A stretch of 64,000 bases of DNA. Source: Novosphingobium sp. (GTDB lineage: Bacteria > Pseudomonadota > Alphaproteobacteria > Sphingomonadales > Sphingomonadaceae). This document shows, piece by piece, positions 8,870 to 17,411 of the stretch (the first letter of the stretch is position 1; every line of letters begins with the position of its first letter). Made by a program: the position numbers and the translations under genes. The stretch covers positions 1,488,001 to 1,552,000 of the forward strand of contig JACKKY010000001.1 of the NCBI GenBank assembly GCA_024236175.1. Reading direction: 5' to 3'. Below the pieces are notes generated by a model that was not told the origin of the DNA, made no database searches, and saw only the letters and a list, made by a program, of their open reading frames with translations.

Positions 8870-10750
8870 CTATCCCATTTTCTTCAGCAGCCAGGCAAAA
8901 TTGCCGCCGCCGCGTGATACGAGGCCTTGCAGCACCAATTGCTGGATCGGCACCGGCCGGCCTTGCCCGTCGACCCAGATGCTGTCTTCCACGCTGACTT
9001 CCCCGGCACCTGCTCGGAACTGCCAGTAGCTGCCATCGGGAAGGGCGAGGCCGACGCCTTGCCGGTCTTCGGACAATCCCAGCTCGATACCGGCCCCTAG
9101 GTGGAATCGGATGGCAAAGGCAACCTTGCCACGCTTGCCCTTGCGTCCGGTGGGGACCAGCAGGTCTTCGCCGCGCAATTCGGTGCCGTCGTCGCGCAGG
9201 ATGAGGATACGGCGGTGGTTGAGGCCATAGCGTGCGGCGTAGCCGTTGTGGCTTGCTTCGAGCCGCGTCGCTCCGCCGTTGCGGTCGCCTTCGAGCGTGC
9301 GCCGGTCGACATCGACTTCAGAAACGCCCGAGCCGATCCCGCCGTTGATGAGTATGGCGGTGGAGTTCGCGTCGTCCAGAACGAGCGTCGAATGGGCGGC
9401 CGTCGCCCGCAGGCCCTGATCCAGGCGGACAGGTACGAGGCCGCCCGCAGAGGCCGCGCCGCCACAATTGACGATGAGCCGCTGGCCGGCGTGAGACAGT
9501 TCGAACGCGAGCGTCGATGCGCAGCCATAGCGCGCATGGCGCGGCATCGGCGGGGGCGCGGCATCGAACTGCAGAACGCTTTTCTGGGCTACGATCCGCT
9601 GATAGCCCCACTGGCGCACATCGCGCAGCGGGCGGGTGCGCACGCCGCTGGCTTCGACCAGGCTGGCGATCTCGTCGCCGTCGATCGCCCAGGATCCCTG
9701 CCAGCTGCCCAGCGAGCCGTCGCCGTGCGTGAGCGCGAGCAAAGGGGGCACAAGCAGCGCCAGCATGGTCTCGATCGCCTGGGGCGGATCGCGCCGCGTG
9801 GCGCGGTAGCAGGCGCTGAGCTTCACCAGCAGGGCAATCGCTTCGATCTGGCCGAGCGGACTGCGCGAAAGCACGCCGCCGTCGTCCCCGACCAGATCCC
9901 CCAGTGCCCGGACCAGGCCTGCCTCTCCGAACAGGCGCCGGGGCCTGCCGTCGGGAAGCAGCAGGCCGGCCGCGACGATGCCGCACCAGCCCGCGACTTC
10001 CGCGAGCTTGTCTTCGCCGCCATGGACGTGACGATCGAGCCAGCGCGCGGATTCGCCCATGGAACGAAGCGTGCGGGATCGGAGTCCCCGGTCTATCCCG
10101 GAAAGGATCAGCGGGGCGTGGACCAGCCAGTTCAGGATGCGGCAGCCGGCATTCGACACGGTCCAGGCGGGGCCCTTGCCGGGACGGGATGGCGGCCTGG
10201 GATTGGCCTGCAACCATGCGGCCAGGATGCGCTCCGCCACCGGTGCGGCCTGTTCGCGCGTTGTCGATGCTTCCAGGTCCGCAAGCCAGGAAAAGCTGTG
10301 AACCGTTCGTTCGAGCGGTGGCGTCAGCCGGGCCGCACCGCCGAAATCGACTTGGGAAATGGGCGTCTTGGCGCCGTGGACCAGGAAATGTCCGGCGCGA
10401 AGGGCGGTTCCGGCGACACGGTTGCCGGGCAAGGGGTTGAGCACCGTCGCCAGCAGCCGGGGCTTGGTCTTCTTGCCCATCGGCGAGGTGAGCACCGAGG
10501 CTGGAACACCCATCCGGTAGGCGAGGCGGATCAGTCGTTCGCCCGCGGATGTGGAAGGCGGGGAGAAATCTGCGATCGCCAGCGCCCTGCCCGGTTCGAT
10601 CATTTCGCCGGGGGGCTCGTCTGCCTGAGGCGCAGTGTCATCACCGGTGCTCAGGACGCCCTCTTCGCCGGCGTCTCCCAAGGGAATCGCCGAAGCGCTC
10701 AAGTCATTGTCGTGGGAAGCGGAAAGGTGGTGCGTGGCGGAGTCAGCCAT
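8870..10750 (-). CDS. Heparinase II/III-like protein
   Basis: This 626-residue protein has the two-part layout of the heparinase II/III family. A helical (alpha/alpha toroid) region covers about residues 70-350, and a C-terminal beta-sandwich region about 370-600, with RYGCASTLAFELSHAGQRL and ATAAHSTLVLDDANS, the usual substrate-facing strands. No signal peptide is visible; the first 50 residues are low-complexity and acidic, and an internal start at MIEPGRALAI is possible. True polysaccharide lyase activity is not established for the alphaproteobacterial members. A role in envelope or exopolysaccharide turnover is inference. It sits 3 bp downstream of rpe and 9 bp upstream of purH. Confidence 0.85.
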   Translation of the reverse strand: MADSATHHLSASHDNDLSASAIPLGDAGEEGVLSTGDDTAPQADEPPGEMIEPGRALAIADFSPPSTSAGERLIRLAYRMGVPASVLTSPMGKKTKPRLLATVLNPLPGNRVAGTALRAGHFLVHGAKTPISQVDFGGAARLTPPLERTVHSFSWLADLEASTTREQAAPVAERILAAWLQANPRPPSRPGKGPAWTVSNAGCRILNWLVHAPLILSGIDRGLRSRTLRSMGESARWLDRHVHGGEDKLAEVAGWCGIVAAGLLLPDGRPRRLFGEAGLVRALGDLVGDDGGVLSRSPLGQIEAIALLVKLSACYRATRRDPPQAIETMLALLVPPLLALTHGDGSLGSWQGSWAIDGDEIASLVEASGVRTRPLRDVRQWGYQRIVAQKSVLQFDAAPPPMPRHARYGCASTLAFELSHAGQRLIVNCGGAASAGGLVPVRLDQGLRATAAHSTLVLDDANSTAILINGGIGSGVSEVDVDRRTLEGDRNGGATRLEASHNGYAARYGLNHRRILILRDDGTELRGEDLLVPTGRKGKRGKVAFAIRFHLGAGIELGLSEDRQGVGLALPDGSYWQFRAGAGEVSVEDSIWVDGQGRPVPIQQLVLQGLVSRGGGNFAWLLKKMG

Positions 10751-10753
10751 GCT

Positions 10754-11416
10754 CTAGCTGCCTCCCTTCAATGCCGCGATGTTGGCGGCGTAGCACGTCG
10801 GCCCGCCCTTGAACGTCGCGGAGCCCGCAACCAGCACATCGGCACCGGCATCGACGCAGAGCCGCGCGGTCTGCGAATTCACGCCGCCGTCCACCTCAAG
10901 CCAGATGTCGCGCCCCGTCTTGTCGATCATCTTGCGCACCGCTTCGATCTTGCGCAGCTGGCTGGAAATGAAACTCTGCCCCCCGAAGCCGGGATTGACG
11001 CTCATGACCAGCACAAGGTCGATCTCCTCGATCAGGTAGTCGAGCATCTTGGCCGGGGTCGCGGGATTGAGCGAAATGCCCGCCTTCTTCCCGAGCGCCT
11101 TGATGGCCTGCACGGTCCTGTGCACATGGGCCCCTGCCTCGGGGTGGACCGTGATGATGTCCGCCCCTGCCTCGGCAAACGCTTCGAGGTAGGGATCGAC
11201 GGGAGAAATCATCAGATGGACGTCGAACGTCTTTGCCGAATGCGGCCGAAGCGCTTTCACCACGTCCGGACCGATGGTGATGTTGGGCACGAAATGGCCG
11301 TCCATGACGTCGACATGGATCCAGTCCGCCCCTGCCTCGTCGATCGCGCGCACTTCCTCGCCGAGCCGGGCGAAATCGGCGGACAGAATGGATGGCGAAA
11401 CGAGTGGTGCGGCCAT
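10754..11416 (-). CDS. rpe: Ribulose-phosphate 3-epimerase
   Basis: This 220-residue TIM-barrel enzyme interconverts ribulose-5-phosphate and xylulose-5-phosphate in the pentose phosphate pathway. The start SPSILSADFARLGEEVRAI, the metal-binding IHVDVMDGHFVPNITIGP at about 36-53, the FDVHLMI strand, MSVNPGFGGQSFI at about 140-152 and the LEVDGGVN strand with its metal Asp are all present. Length is typical. Translation starts at an ATG at 11416 with GGAGAGG upstream. It is the first gene of the rpe / heparinase-like / purH run. Confidence 0.97.
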   Translation of the reverse strand: MAAPLVSPSILSADFARLGEEVRAIDEAGADWIHVDVMDGHFVPNITIGPDVVKALRPHSAKTFDVHLMISPVDPYLEAFAEAGADIITVHPEAGAHVHRTVQAIKALGKKAGISLNPATPAKMLDYLIEEIDLVLVMSVNPGFGGQSFISSQLRKIEAVRKMIDKTGRDIWLEVDGGVNSQTARLCVDAGADVLVAGSATFKGGPTCYAANIAALKGGS

Positions 11417-11791
11417 AGCAGGAGAGGTTCCTTTGCATGGCGATTAGACACCGCGTCCGGGGGCTACAAGAATGCAAACGGCTGTTTTCCACACGCAAAG
11501 CCGGCTGCAGGAGCGGCATGCGACGAGCGGTGCGACATTTTCTGTGAAGGGAGTCGGCCAGTCGGGAATTCGGCAGGCGGAAAACTGCCGGAAAACACGG
11601 AAATCAAAGGCGATCGCCGGCGCCTCCGGGTAAATTCAGTCTGCATTCAGCGCCCGAATCGCATATGTCGGGTGAAACAGTGACGAGTTGCCCGATTTGC
11701 GGGTGTAGATGACGATCCGTTACCGCCGGATCGTATTTCCAGCCATTTCAGGACCAAGCAGCCGATGACCTTGCCGAGAGGTTTCCCTTCA
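11417..11791. other. Intergenic region between rpe and the DUF2141 gene
   Basis: About 375 bases separate the two divergent genes. No convincing coding frame is seen. The stretch should hold the rpe promoter on the minus strand and that of the DUF2141 gene on the plus strand. The only clear structure is an 8-bp inverted repeat at 11712-11734, listed separately. The 11440-11600 part has several short GC-rich repeats but no T-tract terminator. Confidence 0.5.
11712..11734. promoter_or_regulatory. 8-bp inverted repeat upstream of the DUF2141 gene
   Basis: ACGATCCG at 11712-11719 pairs perfectly with CGGATCGT at 11727-11734 around a 7-nt spacer. It lies 58-80 bases before the likely start at 11792 and could be a repressor site or a leader hairpin. 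A short ATTT follows, too little to call a terminator. Confidence 0.35.
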
Positions 11792-12283
11792 ATGCCCAAA
11801 GCGATGTTCGCCATTCTGTCCGCCGTTTCCGTGTGCGGCATGGCGACAGCGTCCCCGGTTCATGCCCAGTACCGCACGAAGATCGATAACGATCTCAGCA
11901 AATGCTATGCTGGGGCCGGGCCCGCGGTGATGGTGACGGTGAGCGGCATCAATGCGGGGAGCGGGACGGTGCGCGTGCAGAGCTATCGGGGCACGGCAAG
12001 CGACTGGCTCAAGAAGGGGCGCTGGATCAATCGCGTCGAAGCGCCCGCCCGCGCCGAAACCATGACATTCTGCCTCCCGGTTCCAAGTGCCGGCACGTAC
12101 GCCATTGCCGTGCGCCACGATACCAACGGCAACGGCAAGACGGACCTGACCAAGGACGGCGGCGGCATGTCCAACAATCCGAGCATCAACATCTTCAATC
12201 TCGGCAAGCCGAGCTACACGAAGACCGCGATCTCGGTGGGCAACAACGTCAAGTCGATCCGCATCGTCATGAAGTACATGTAG
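11792..12283 (+). CDS. Exported DUF2141-family protein
   Basis: This 163-residue secreted or periplasmic protein has a signal peptide (MPKAMFAILSAVSVCG, predicted cleavage after VHA). The mature part follows the DUF2141 pattern: a beta-rich body with VMVTVSGINAGSGTVRVQSY, a VPSAGTYAIAVRHDTNGNGK segment ending in an Asp/Asn-rich turn, and a terminal SIRIVMKY strand. The family has no assigned biochemical function. I prefer the ATG at 11792 because it gives a compact signal peptide and GAGAGG lies 10 nt upstream; an ATG at 11765 is also open. The gene converges on its neighbour with a 5-bp gap. Confidence 0.8.
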   Translation: MPKAMFAILSAVSVCGMATASPVHAQYRTKIDNDLSKCYAGAGPAVMVTVSGINAGSGTVRVQSYRGTASDWLKKGRWINRVEAPARAETMTFCLPVPSAGTYAIAVRHDTNGNGKTDLTKDGGGMSNNPSINIFNLGKPSYTKTAISVGNNVKSIRIVMKYM

Positions 12284-12288
12284 CGCCC

Positions 12289-13197
12289 TCAGGAGCGCTT
12301 CGCGGGATCCCTGCGGCGTGCGCGTAACAGGGAGAACAGCACGATCGGCGCGGCCAGCACCGGATGACGCTCCCGCCAGGGGGTCAGCTTGATCTTCACG
12401 CCGGAATGGCGCTCCACTTTCCAGGCCGCGTACCGTGCCGCCCCTTCGAAGGTCGAGGCTGCCCTTACCAGGCGCAGCACGTTCAGGGGCTTTCCCAGCA
12501 TTTGCCGCTTGCGCCACCAACGCCCTACCCGGGCCCGTTCGGCGCTATCCAGTCTCGGGGCAAGCTCGCCGCCCGCCTGCTCGAACGAGATGCCGGCGGC
12601 GTTCAGAGCGAGCGGCAGCAACCCCCGGAAATGACCGGCATTGAGGGAAAGGATCGATTGTTCGCGCCCTGCGCTCTCGATGCGGAACTCGGCCCGGTAG
12701 GTCGCACGGAACAGGGCGGACCAGTAGTCTTCCTCCCGGCCTCGCTCCGGGCCGAGAACGGCGGCGAGGCGAGCGGCTGTCTTGCAAGCTGCAGCCAGGG
12801 AGAGGGTCACGGCGCCCTCCGCAGCCTCGTCGCGTTTCCAGACCAGCGCGCTCGGCTGTACGAAGCGGGTCCAGATCGTCGTGTCGATCAGCTCGCCGGA
12901 TGCCGCCTGGTGGAACTTTTCCAGCGTCATGGTCGCCACCTTGGCGCGGAGCGAATGTTCCTCGTCCACCCACTCGCGATAGCTCACGCGGGGCCAGATG
13001 CCGCGTTCGGGCTCGCCGGGCAGGAGCACGTAGTAATCGAGCACACCCTCCAGCAGGCCGGTCCTCAGGTTGGATCCGTAGAACAGCACCGCGAGCGCAT
13101 CGTTCTCCTGCCCGAGCCGGGCCGCGAAGCGACGCACTTCGTCCGCGACCGGGGCCGCCAGGCTCGCTGAAATCCGCTCCTGCAGTGTCCCGGTCAC
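12289..13197 (-). CDS. Nucleotidyltransferase-like protein, resembles Tam41-type phosphatidate cytidylyltransferase
   Basis: This 302-residue cytosolic protein has AVLFYGSNLRTGLLEGVLDYYVLL at about 36-59. That is a glycine-serine turn followed by an acidic residue, as in nucleotidyltransferase folds. Later segments (TTIWTRFVQPSALVW, then DYWSALFRATYRAEFRIE) resemble by eye the order of conserved blocks in mitochondrial Tam41/Mmp37, which makes CDP-diacylglycerol from phosphatidate and CTP. The GTG start overlaps the stop of the lipid-kinase gene (GTGA), so the two are co-translated. A phosphatidate-producing kinase followed by a phosphatidate-using enzyme would make sense, but the activity is inference and the similarity is distant. 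Confidence 0.5.
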   Translation of the reverse strand: MTGTLQERISASLAAPVADEVRRFAARLGQENDALAVLFYGSNLRTGLLEGVLDYYVLLPGEPERGIWPRVSYREWVDEEHSLRAKVATMTLEKFHQAASGELIDTTIWTRFVQPSALVWKRDEAAEGAVTLSLAAACKTAARLAAVLGPERGREEDYWSALFRATYRAEFRIESAGREQSILSLNAGHFRGLLPLALNAAGISFEQAGGELAPRLDSAERARVGRWWRKRQMLGKPLNVLRLVRAASTFEGAARYAAWKVERHSGVKIKLTPWRERHPVLAAPIVLFSLLRARRRDPAKRS

Positions 13198-14225
13198 GGC
13201 ACGAGGAAATGCAGTTCCGGCCCTTGCCGGAGGCGATAGTCGCCCGGGGGGAAAGCCTCGCCGTCGAGAATGAACTTGCCGCCGAGGCGGAGAACGATTT
13301 CGTCGGCCGAACCACGATGGACGCCAAGCCGTTTCAGGAAAGGCCGATCGAGCCCCATCAGCAATGCCGGCACCATGCTGATCACGCGCCGCAGGGGCGC
13401 GTCGATCACCAGATACTTGATGCCCGGCCCGGCCTTGCCGAACGGCCGCATGCCGAGCGGAAATCCGTTCAGCGTCGACATGCCGCAGGCGAATCTGAGG
13501 CCGGGTGCGCCGTGGCCGCTTTGCGGGACTTCCTGCCGGTCCGGCCCGATTGCAACGTTCATGGGAGAGAGGGCGCGCCAGGGGCTCTTCCCGAATCCGA
13601 AGAGCGCTTGGACCATGCCGAACGCGGCGGTGACGGCAACCGCGAAGCCCTGAAACGCTCCGTAGCGATGGGCGACCTGTCCGGCGTCGATTGCAGTATT
13701 GAAAACGCCGCCACCGAGAATGAAGCCCATGGCCACTGTCTCGTCACCGTCGATCCGCTCGATGATCATCGGACGGCGTATCTCGGTCCTGGCCCGGTCC
13801 GACGAGCCGATCGCATCGGCAAGCGGCCATGCGGCCGGCAGCCCCAGGTCGGCGGCCAACGCGTTGGTCTTGCCCTTGGGAAGGACGACCAGCCGCGGCC
13901 AGTGCGCCCCGAATGCAGCAGCGCCTCTCGAGAGCACGTCGCGAACGGTCCCGTCGCCGCCGTCGATCACCAGCAACTCGACACCCTGTGCGGCGAAATC
14001 TGCAAGGTTGCGGGTAAGCTCCTCGCGGGTTTGCGGTATCGCCGTGAGTATGTCTGGCGCACTCGCCACTTCGGGCTGGAACCCTTTGTTGCGGTGGCTC
14101 TTCGGGTTACGCACCACGCCGATCCGCGGCGCGGAAACCGGGCCGGACGAAGTGCCGGCGCTGCTGCCCACGCCCCGTGTTTCGGGTGGATTCCGCTCCA
14201 GTCCAACGCCGATCAAGGGTTTCAT
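13194..14225 (-). CDS. Diacylglycerol/sphingosine kinase-like lipid kinase
   Basis: This 343-residue protein belongs to the DAGK catalytic family. The nucleotide-binding block is IGVVRNPKSHRNKG near the start, followed by the catalytic-loop motif VIDGGDGTVRDVL at about 85-97 and LPKGKTNALAADLGLP, a variant of the usual PxGTxN turn. The C-terminal beta domain ends FILDGEAFPPGDYRLR, where the DGE is the usual metal/catalytic element. Members phosphorylate diacylglycerol, sphingoid bases or related lipids at the inner membrane. I chose the ATG at 14225 (MKPLIGV) over an upstream TTG at 14255. It is translationally coupled to the Tam41-like gene. Confidence 0.85.
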   Translation of the reverse strand: MKPLIGVGLERNPPETRGVGSSAGTSSGPVSAPRIGVVRNPKSHRNKGFQPEVASAPDILTAIPQTREELTRNLADFAAQGVELLVIDGGDGTVRDVLSRGAAAFGAHWPRLVVLPKGKTNALAADLGLPAAWPLADAIGSSDRARTEIRRPMIIERIDGDETVAMGFILGGGVFNTAIDAGQVAHRYGAFQGFAVAVTAAFGMVQALFGFGKSPWRALSPMNVAIGPDRQEVPQSGHGAPGLRFACGMSTLNGFPLGMRPFGKAGPGIKYLVIDAPLRRVISMVPALLMGLDRPFLKRLGVHRGSADEIVLRLGGKFILDGEAFPPGDYRLRQGPELHFLVP

Positions 14226-14302
14226 CGGGCCGCTCTTAGAGCCTTTCCGATGCAATTAGAACCACCGGATGGCACCGGCGAATGCTACTCGGGGAAGGGC
14301 GG

Positions 14303-15715
14303 TCAGTTGCCCTTCGCGTCCTTGAGCAGCGCCGCATCGTCCCGGCCACGGACCAGCCTCATCAGGATCAGGCCCAGCAAGACGGCCTGGGTGACGGAAT
14401 TCGCGAATACGGCGGCGGCGACACCGTCGGCACCCATCGACGGCACCAGGAAGAATGCGCCGCCAACCATGACCGCGGTCGCGACGAGCCGGGCATAGAA
14501 GGCGAGATGGGCCCGGTAGGCCGCCATGATACTCGGCTCGAAGGCGACGACGGCGAGCTCGACGCAGGCCGCGGCGGCAAGCCACAGGAGGCTGTGATAG
14601 GCGCGCCCGAACTCGCTGCCGCCGACGGTCTCCAGCACGAGCTGGCCGAAAATCACGGCGATGGCGAAAACAACCGCGCTGACGACAAGCGCCACGCGAA
14701 TGGTTTGCGAAATCACCCCGGCAATGCCGCTCACGCCATGGCTGCGCACGGCACGGACGATTTCGGGGAACGCGGCCCTGGCTATCATCTGCGAGAGGAT
14801 GGTCAGCGACCTGCTGAGCTGGGCGGCGAGGCGGAAGGCGCCTGCCGCCGCGGTGCCGGTCAGGCCGCCGACCAGGAACAGGGGCAGCTGCTTGGCCGAC
14901 ATGCTCAGCGTCTGGCTGAAATTGGTGGTCAGCGAATACCGCAAGATGCCCGGGTTGTCGTCGATCACCTGGCGCACGTCCTTGCCCCGCTTCAGCATCA
15001 GCGACAGGTCACCGATCTTCTGGACCGCGTACCAATGGGCGGCGGCCGTGAGCAGCTCCGCTATGGCCCAGGCGATCAGGAAGCCCTGCAGCTTGGGGTG
15101 GACGAACCACACGACCACGGCGCCGATCAGGCGCAACGTCGGCGTCGCGCTGTCGGCGGCAGCAGCAAGGGAGAAACGGTCGCGCAATCGCATGATGCCC
15201 AGCGGCGTCGAGCGTAGCGACAGCAGCATGATGATATTGAAGATCAGCGTTGCCCGCGCCAGAGTCGGCGTCATGCCCAATTGCCCGGCCAGGAAATGCA
15301 GGATGATGGCGGAAGCGATGATCCCGGTAACGGCGCTCACGACATCCAGCAGGACGGCGCTGCGGTAAAGCCTTGCGAGACGTGTGTTGTCGCCGTTCTC
15401 GAGATGGTTGACGCCGTACTGGACGATGATCTGCCAGGTCTGGAAGGCGAGCAGGTTCGCCAGAAGCTGCGCAGCGCCGGTGATAAGCGCGAACTTGCCG
15501 AAACCCGTAACGCCCAGTGAGCGGGTGATGATTGCCAGGTAGATGAGGGAAAACACGGCGGCGAGACCACGGCTGGCCAGCATCCAGCCGAAGTTCTGCA
15601 TTACCGCGATCACTGCCACGGGTGCGTTACGCAATCTCGAGATAAACGCGTTCAATCCCGCCCGACTTTCGTGCTTAACCTTGGCATCCCGTCGCGCCTG
15701 ATTTGGACCAGCCAT
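14303..15715 (-). CDS. Polysaccharide flippase (Wzx/MVF-type, MOP superfamily)
   Basis: This 470-residue integral membrane protein has about 12-14 hydrophobic segments, preceded by a basic N-terminal tail (about 45 residues). The opening ASRGLAAVFSLIYLAIITRSLG followed by GFGKFALITGAAQLLANLL is characteristic of O-antigen/exopolysaccharide flippases, which move lipid-linked glycans across the inner membrane. No glycosyltransferase or polymerase gene is next to it. Its neighbours are the PLP enzyme on the same strand and an ATP-grasp / nucleotidyltransferase pair, so it may export a product made by them. That link is inference. Confidence 0.85.
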   Translation of the reverse strand: MAGPNQARRDAKVKHESRAGLNAFISRLRNAPVAVIAVMQNFGWMLASRGLAAVFSLIYLAIITRSLGVTGFGKFALITGAAQLLANLLAFQTWQIIVQYGVNHLENGDNTRLARLYRSAVLLDVVSAVTGIIASAIILHFLAGQLGMTPTLARATLIFNIIMLLSLRSTPLGIMRLRDRFSLAAAADSATPTLRLIGAVVVWFVHPKLQGFLIAWAIAELLTAAAHWYAVQKIGDLSLMLKRGKDVRQVIDDNPGILRYSLTTNFSQTLSMSAKQLPLFLVGGLTGTAAAGAFRLAAQLSRSLTILSQMIARAAFPEIVRAVRSHGVSGIAGVISQTIRVALVVSAVVFAIAVIFGQLVLETVGGSEFGRAYHSLLWLAAAACVELAVVAFEPSIMAAYRAHLAFYARLVATAVMVGGAFFLVPSMGADGVAAAVFANSVTQAVLLGLILMRLVRGRDDAALLKDAKGN

Positions 15716-15800
15716 TGCGATTGCACAAGCAATCTCGATAGTTTCGATGGTCGCGGTGTATTCGCCAACGGACGAATACCGGCCGGTATGCCAGGTGCGA

Positions 15801-17282
15801 TCAGCCGTCGATCAACGGTGTCAGCCCAGTCGCAATCCGGTCCATGGCGCGTTCGAACCATTCGTGGAGAGCCGCGTCGTCCACGGCGTCCAGACGCGTG
15901 ACCTGTGGCATCGAAAGGCCGATGCGCAGCGTCGCACCCCAGCTGCCGTCGGCGAGGCGTACGCAGCGAACGGGCTGGCCCAGCCGTATCCCTTGGGCCA
16001 CCAGCGTCTTGTGAATGCCGGCAGCAGCGTCGAAGTCCAGCGAGCGCACCGGGGCGCCCGCTGGTGAGTGGCAGAGATCAAGCGTCACGAGTGTGAGCAT
16101 TTCGATCGGATAGTCGGCCGGCTCCTCCGCATCTTCGGCGGGCGCACTGGAGACCTTTCGGACGTCGAGGCGCGCAGCGAGCCGGTCGGTTGCCTTGGTG
16201 AATGCGGAGACGATCCGTGCCACGCGTTGCAGACCCAGTGCCTGAAACCGCCGCAATTCGAAAAGCGACGCCGCGATGCGCAGCGCCAGGCCGGGGTTCC
16301 CGCTGTCCTCGCACACGTCGCGCCCCGGCCATGAAAGCGGAATCTCGGCCCGCCGGAAAACGCTGCCCATGCCTGAAGCGACGGGAGCCGCAGCGGCGGC
16401 AAGCCCTTCGGGAAGCAGCGCGAAACCGCTGAACGGCGGTCCGCCCATGAACTTCGAACCGGTCACGAAAACGATGATGCCACGCGCGAGATAGTCGTGG
16501 ACGGCTTCGGTCGTGATCCGCGCCTGGCAGGCATCCACGACGAAAGCGACCTCTGTGCCGAAACGTCTGCTCAGCGCGTCCACGTCATCGAGATGCGGCA
16601 GGACCAGCCCCGTCTTCGATCCATGCACGACATGGACAAGGGGGAATCGGTCGCTGTCCAGCGCATCGGCGATGGATTGTTCCATCTCACAGCTCAGGAC
16701 CTCGCTGTTGCGGGCCTCGCCATCGTCGCAGCGCACGGGAACGTCGCCGAGTTCGATCGATGGAAGGCCCTGAACGGGCTGCCTGGGGGAAACCCTGGCG
16801 CCCAGGGCGGTCTCATTGGCGAAATAGCAGCCTGCGGCACTGTGGATGCAGCCCGAGCCGACCTCGTCCCTACCGAGCAGGAAATTGGCGATGCCCCCCT
16901 TGCGCCGGCCGGCGACAGCCAGCAGCCCGACATATTCCAGGTCCGTGCCCGACGGCGCGAAGAAGACGTCGATGTCACTGCCGAGCGTGTAGGCGGCGCG
17001 GATCTCCGTACGCATGTCGTCCAGAAACTGCGCATAGGCCGCCCCCGACTTCAGCCCGGCCGCGCCCTCGGCAAAGCGTTCGTCGAGGTAAGCGGAGGCT
17101 TCCGCACTGAGATCATTGGCGGTCGAGGAGGCGAAAGCCAGGACATCGCGGGGAACCGGGGAACTGAAATAGCGGTTGAGGCCCGTTTTCGGATCGAGGA
17201 CGATCCGCGCATCGCCGCCGCACGTCATCCATTCGGCGAGGGAAAGGTCGAGCGTTTGGGTCAATGCGGCCTGCGATCGCAA
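15801..17282 (-). CDS. PLP-dependent fold-type-I enzyme of unknown substrate
   Basis: This 493-residue protein has class-V aminotransferase / cysteine desulfurase-like features. APSGTDLEYVGLLAV at 109-123 is the phosphate-binding turn, FVVDACQARI at 247-256 supplies the Asp (D250) that binds the pyridine nitrogen, and FVTGSKFMGGPPFSG at 272-286 holds the likely Schiff-base Lys277. The rest is not close to any aminotransferase I recognise, and the protein is longer than the usual 380-420. It appears to start at a TTG at 17282; an internal ATG (residue 19) is possible. It is divergent from the ATP-grasp gene across 129 bp, which suggests a shared regulatory region. Confidence 0.7.
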   Translation of the reverse strand: MRSQAALTQTLDLSLAEWMTCGGDARIVLDPKTGLNRYFSSPVPRDVLAFASSTANDLSAEASAYLDERFAEGAAGLKSGAAYAQFLDDMRTEIRAAYTLGSDIDVFFAPSGTDLEYVGLLAVAGRRKGGIANFLLGRDEVGSGCIHSAAGCYFANETALGARVSPRQPVQGLPSIELGDVPVRCDDGEARNSEVLSCEMEQSIADALDSDRFPLVHVVHGSKTGLVLPHLDDVDALSRRFGTEVAFVVDACQARITTEAVHDYLARGIIVFVTGSKFMGGPPFSGFALLPEGLAAAAAPVASGMGSVFRRAEIPLSWPGRDVCEDSGNPGLALRIAASLFELRRFQALGLQRVARIVSAFTKATDRLAARLDVRKVSSAPAEDAEEPADYPIEMLTLVTLDLCHSPAGAPVRSLDFDAAAGIHKTLVAQGIRLGQPVRCVRLADGSWGATLRIGLSMPQVTRLDAVDDAALHEWFERAMDRIATGLTPLIDG

Positions 17283-17411
17283 TGGGAGACTGACAGCCGC
17301 TATAGTGATGCCGTTGCAAATAGGAAATTGCGAAGATCGGCAAAGCGGCTATTGGAGCGCCTCAATTCGCCCGGGACGCGTCGTGCGCCGGGCGCCAAGG
17401 TAAGAATAGAG

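Noticed and set aside
7226..8917. 563-codon plus-strand frame opposite purH
   Set aside because: It is antisense to a complete purH gene; no motif and no start signal support it.
9101..11683. Very long open frame (860 codons) on the plus strand opposite the heparinase-like and rpe genes
   Set aside because: It is antisense to two well supported genes, its translation is arginine/glycine-rich without any family motif, and long antisense frames are common in GC-rich DNA.
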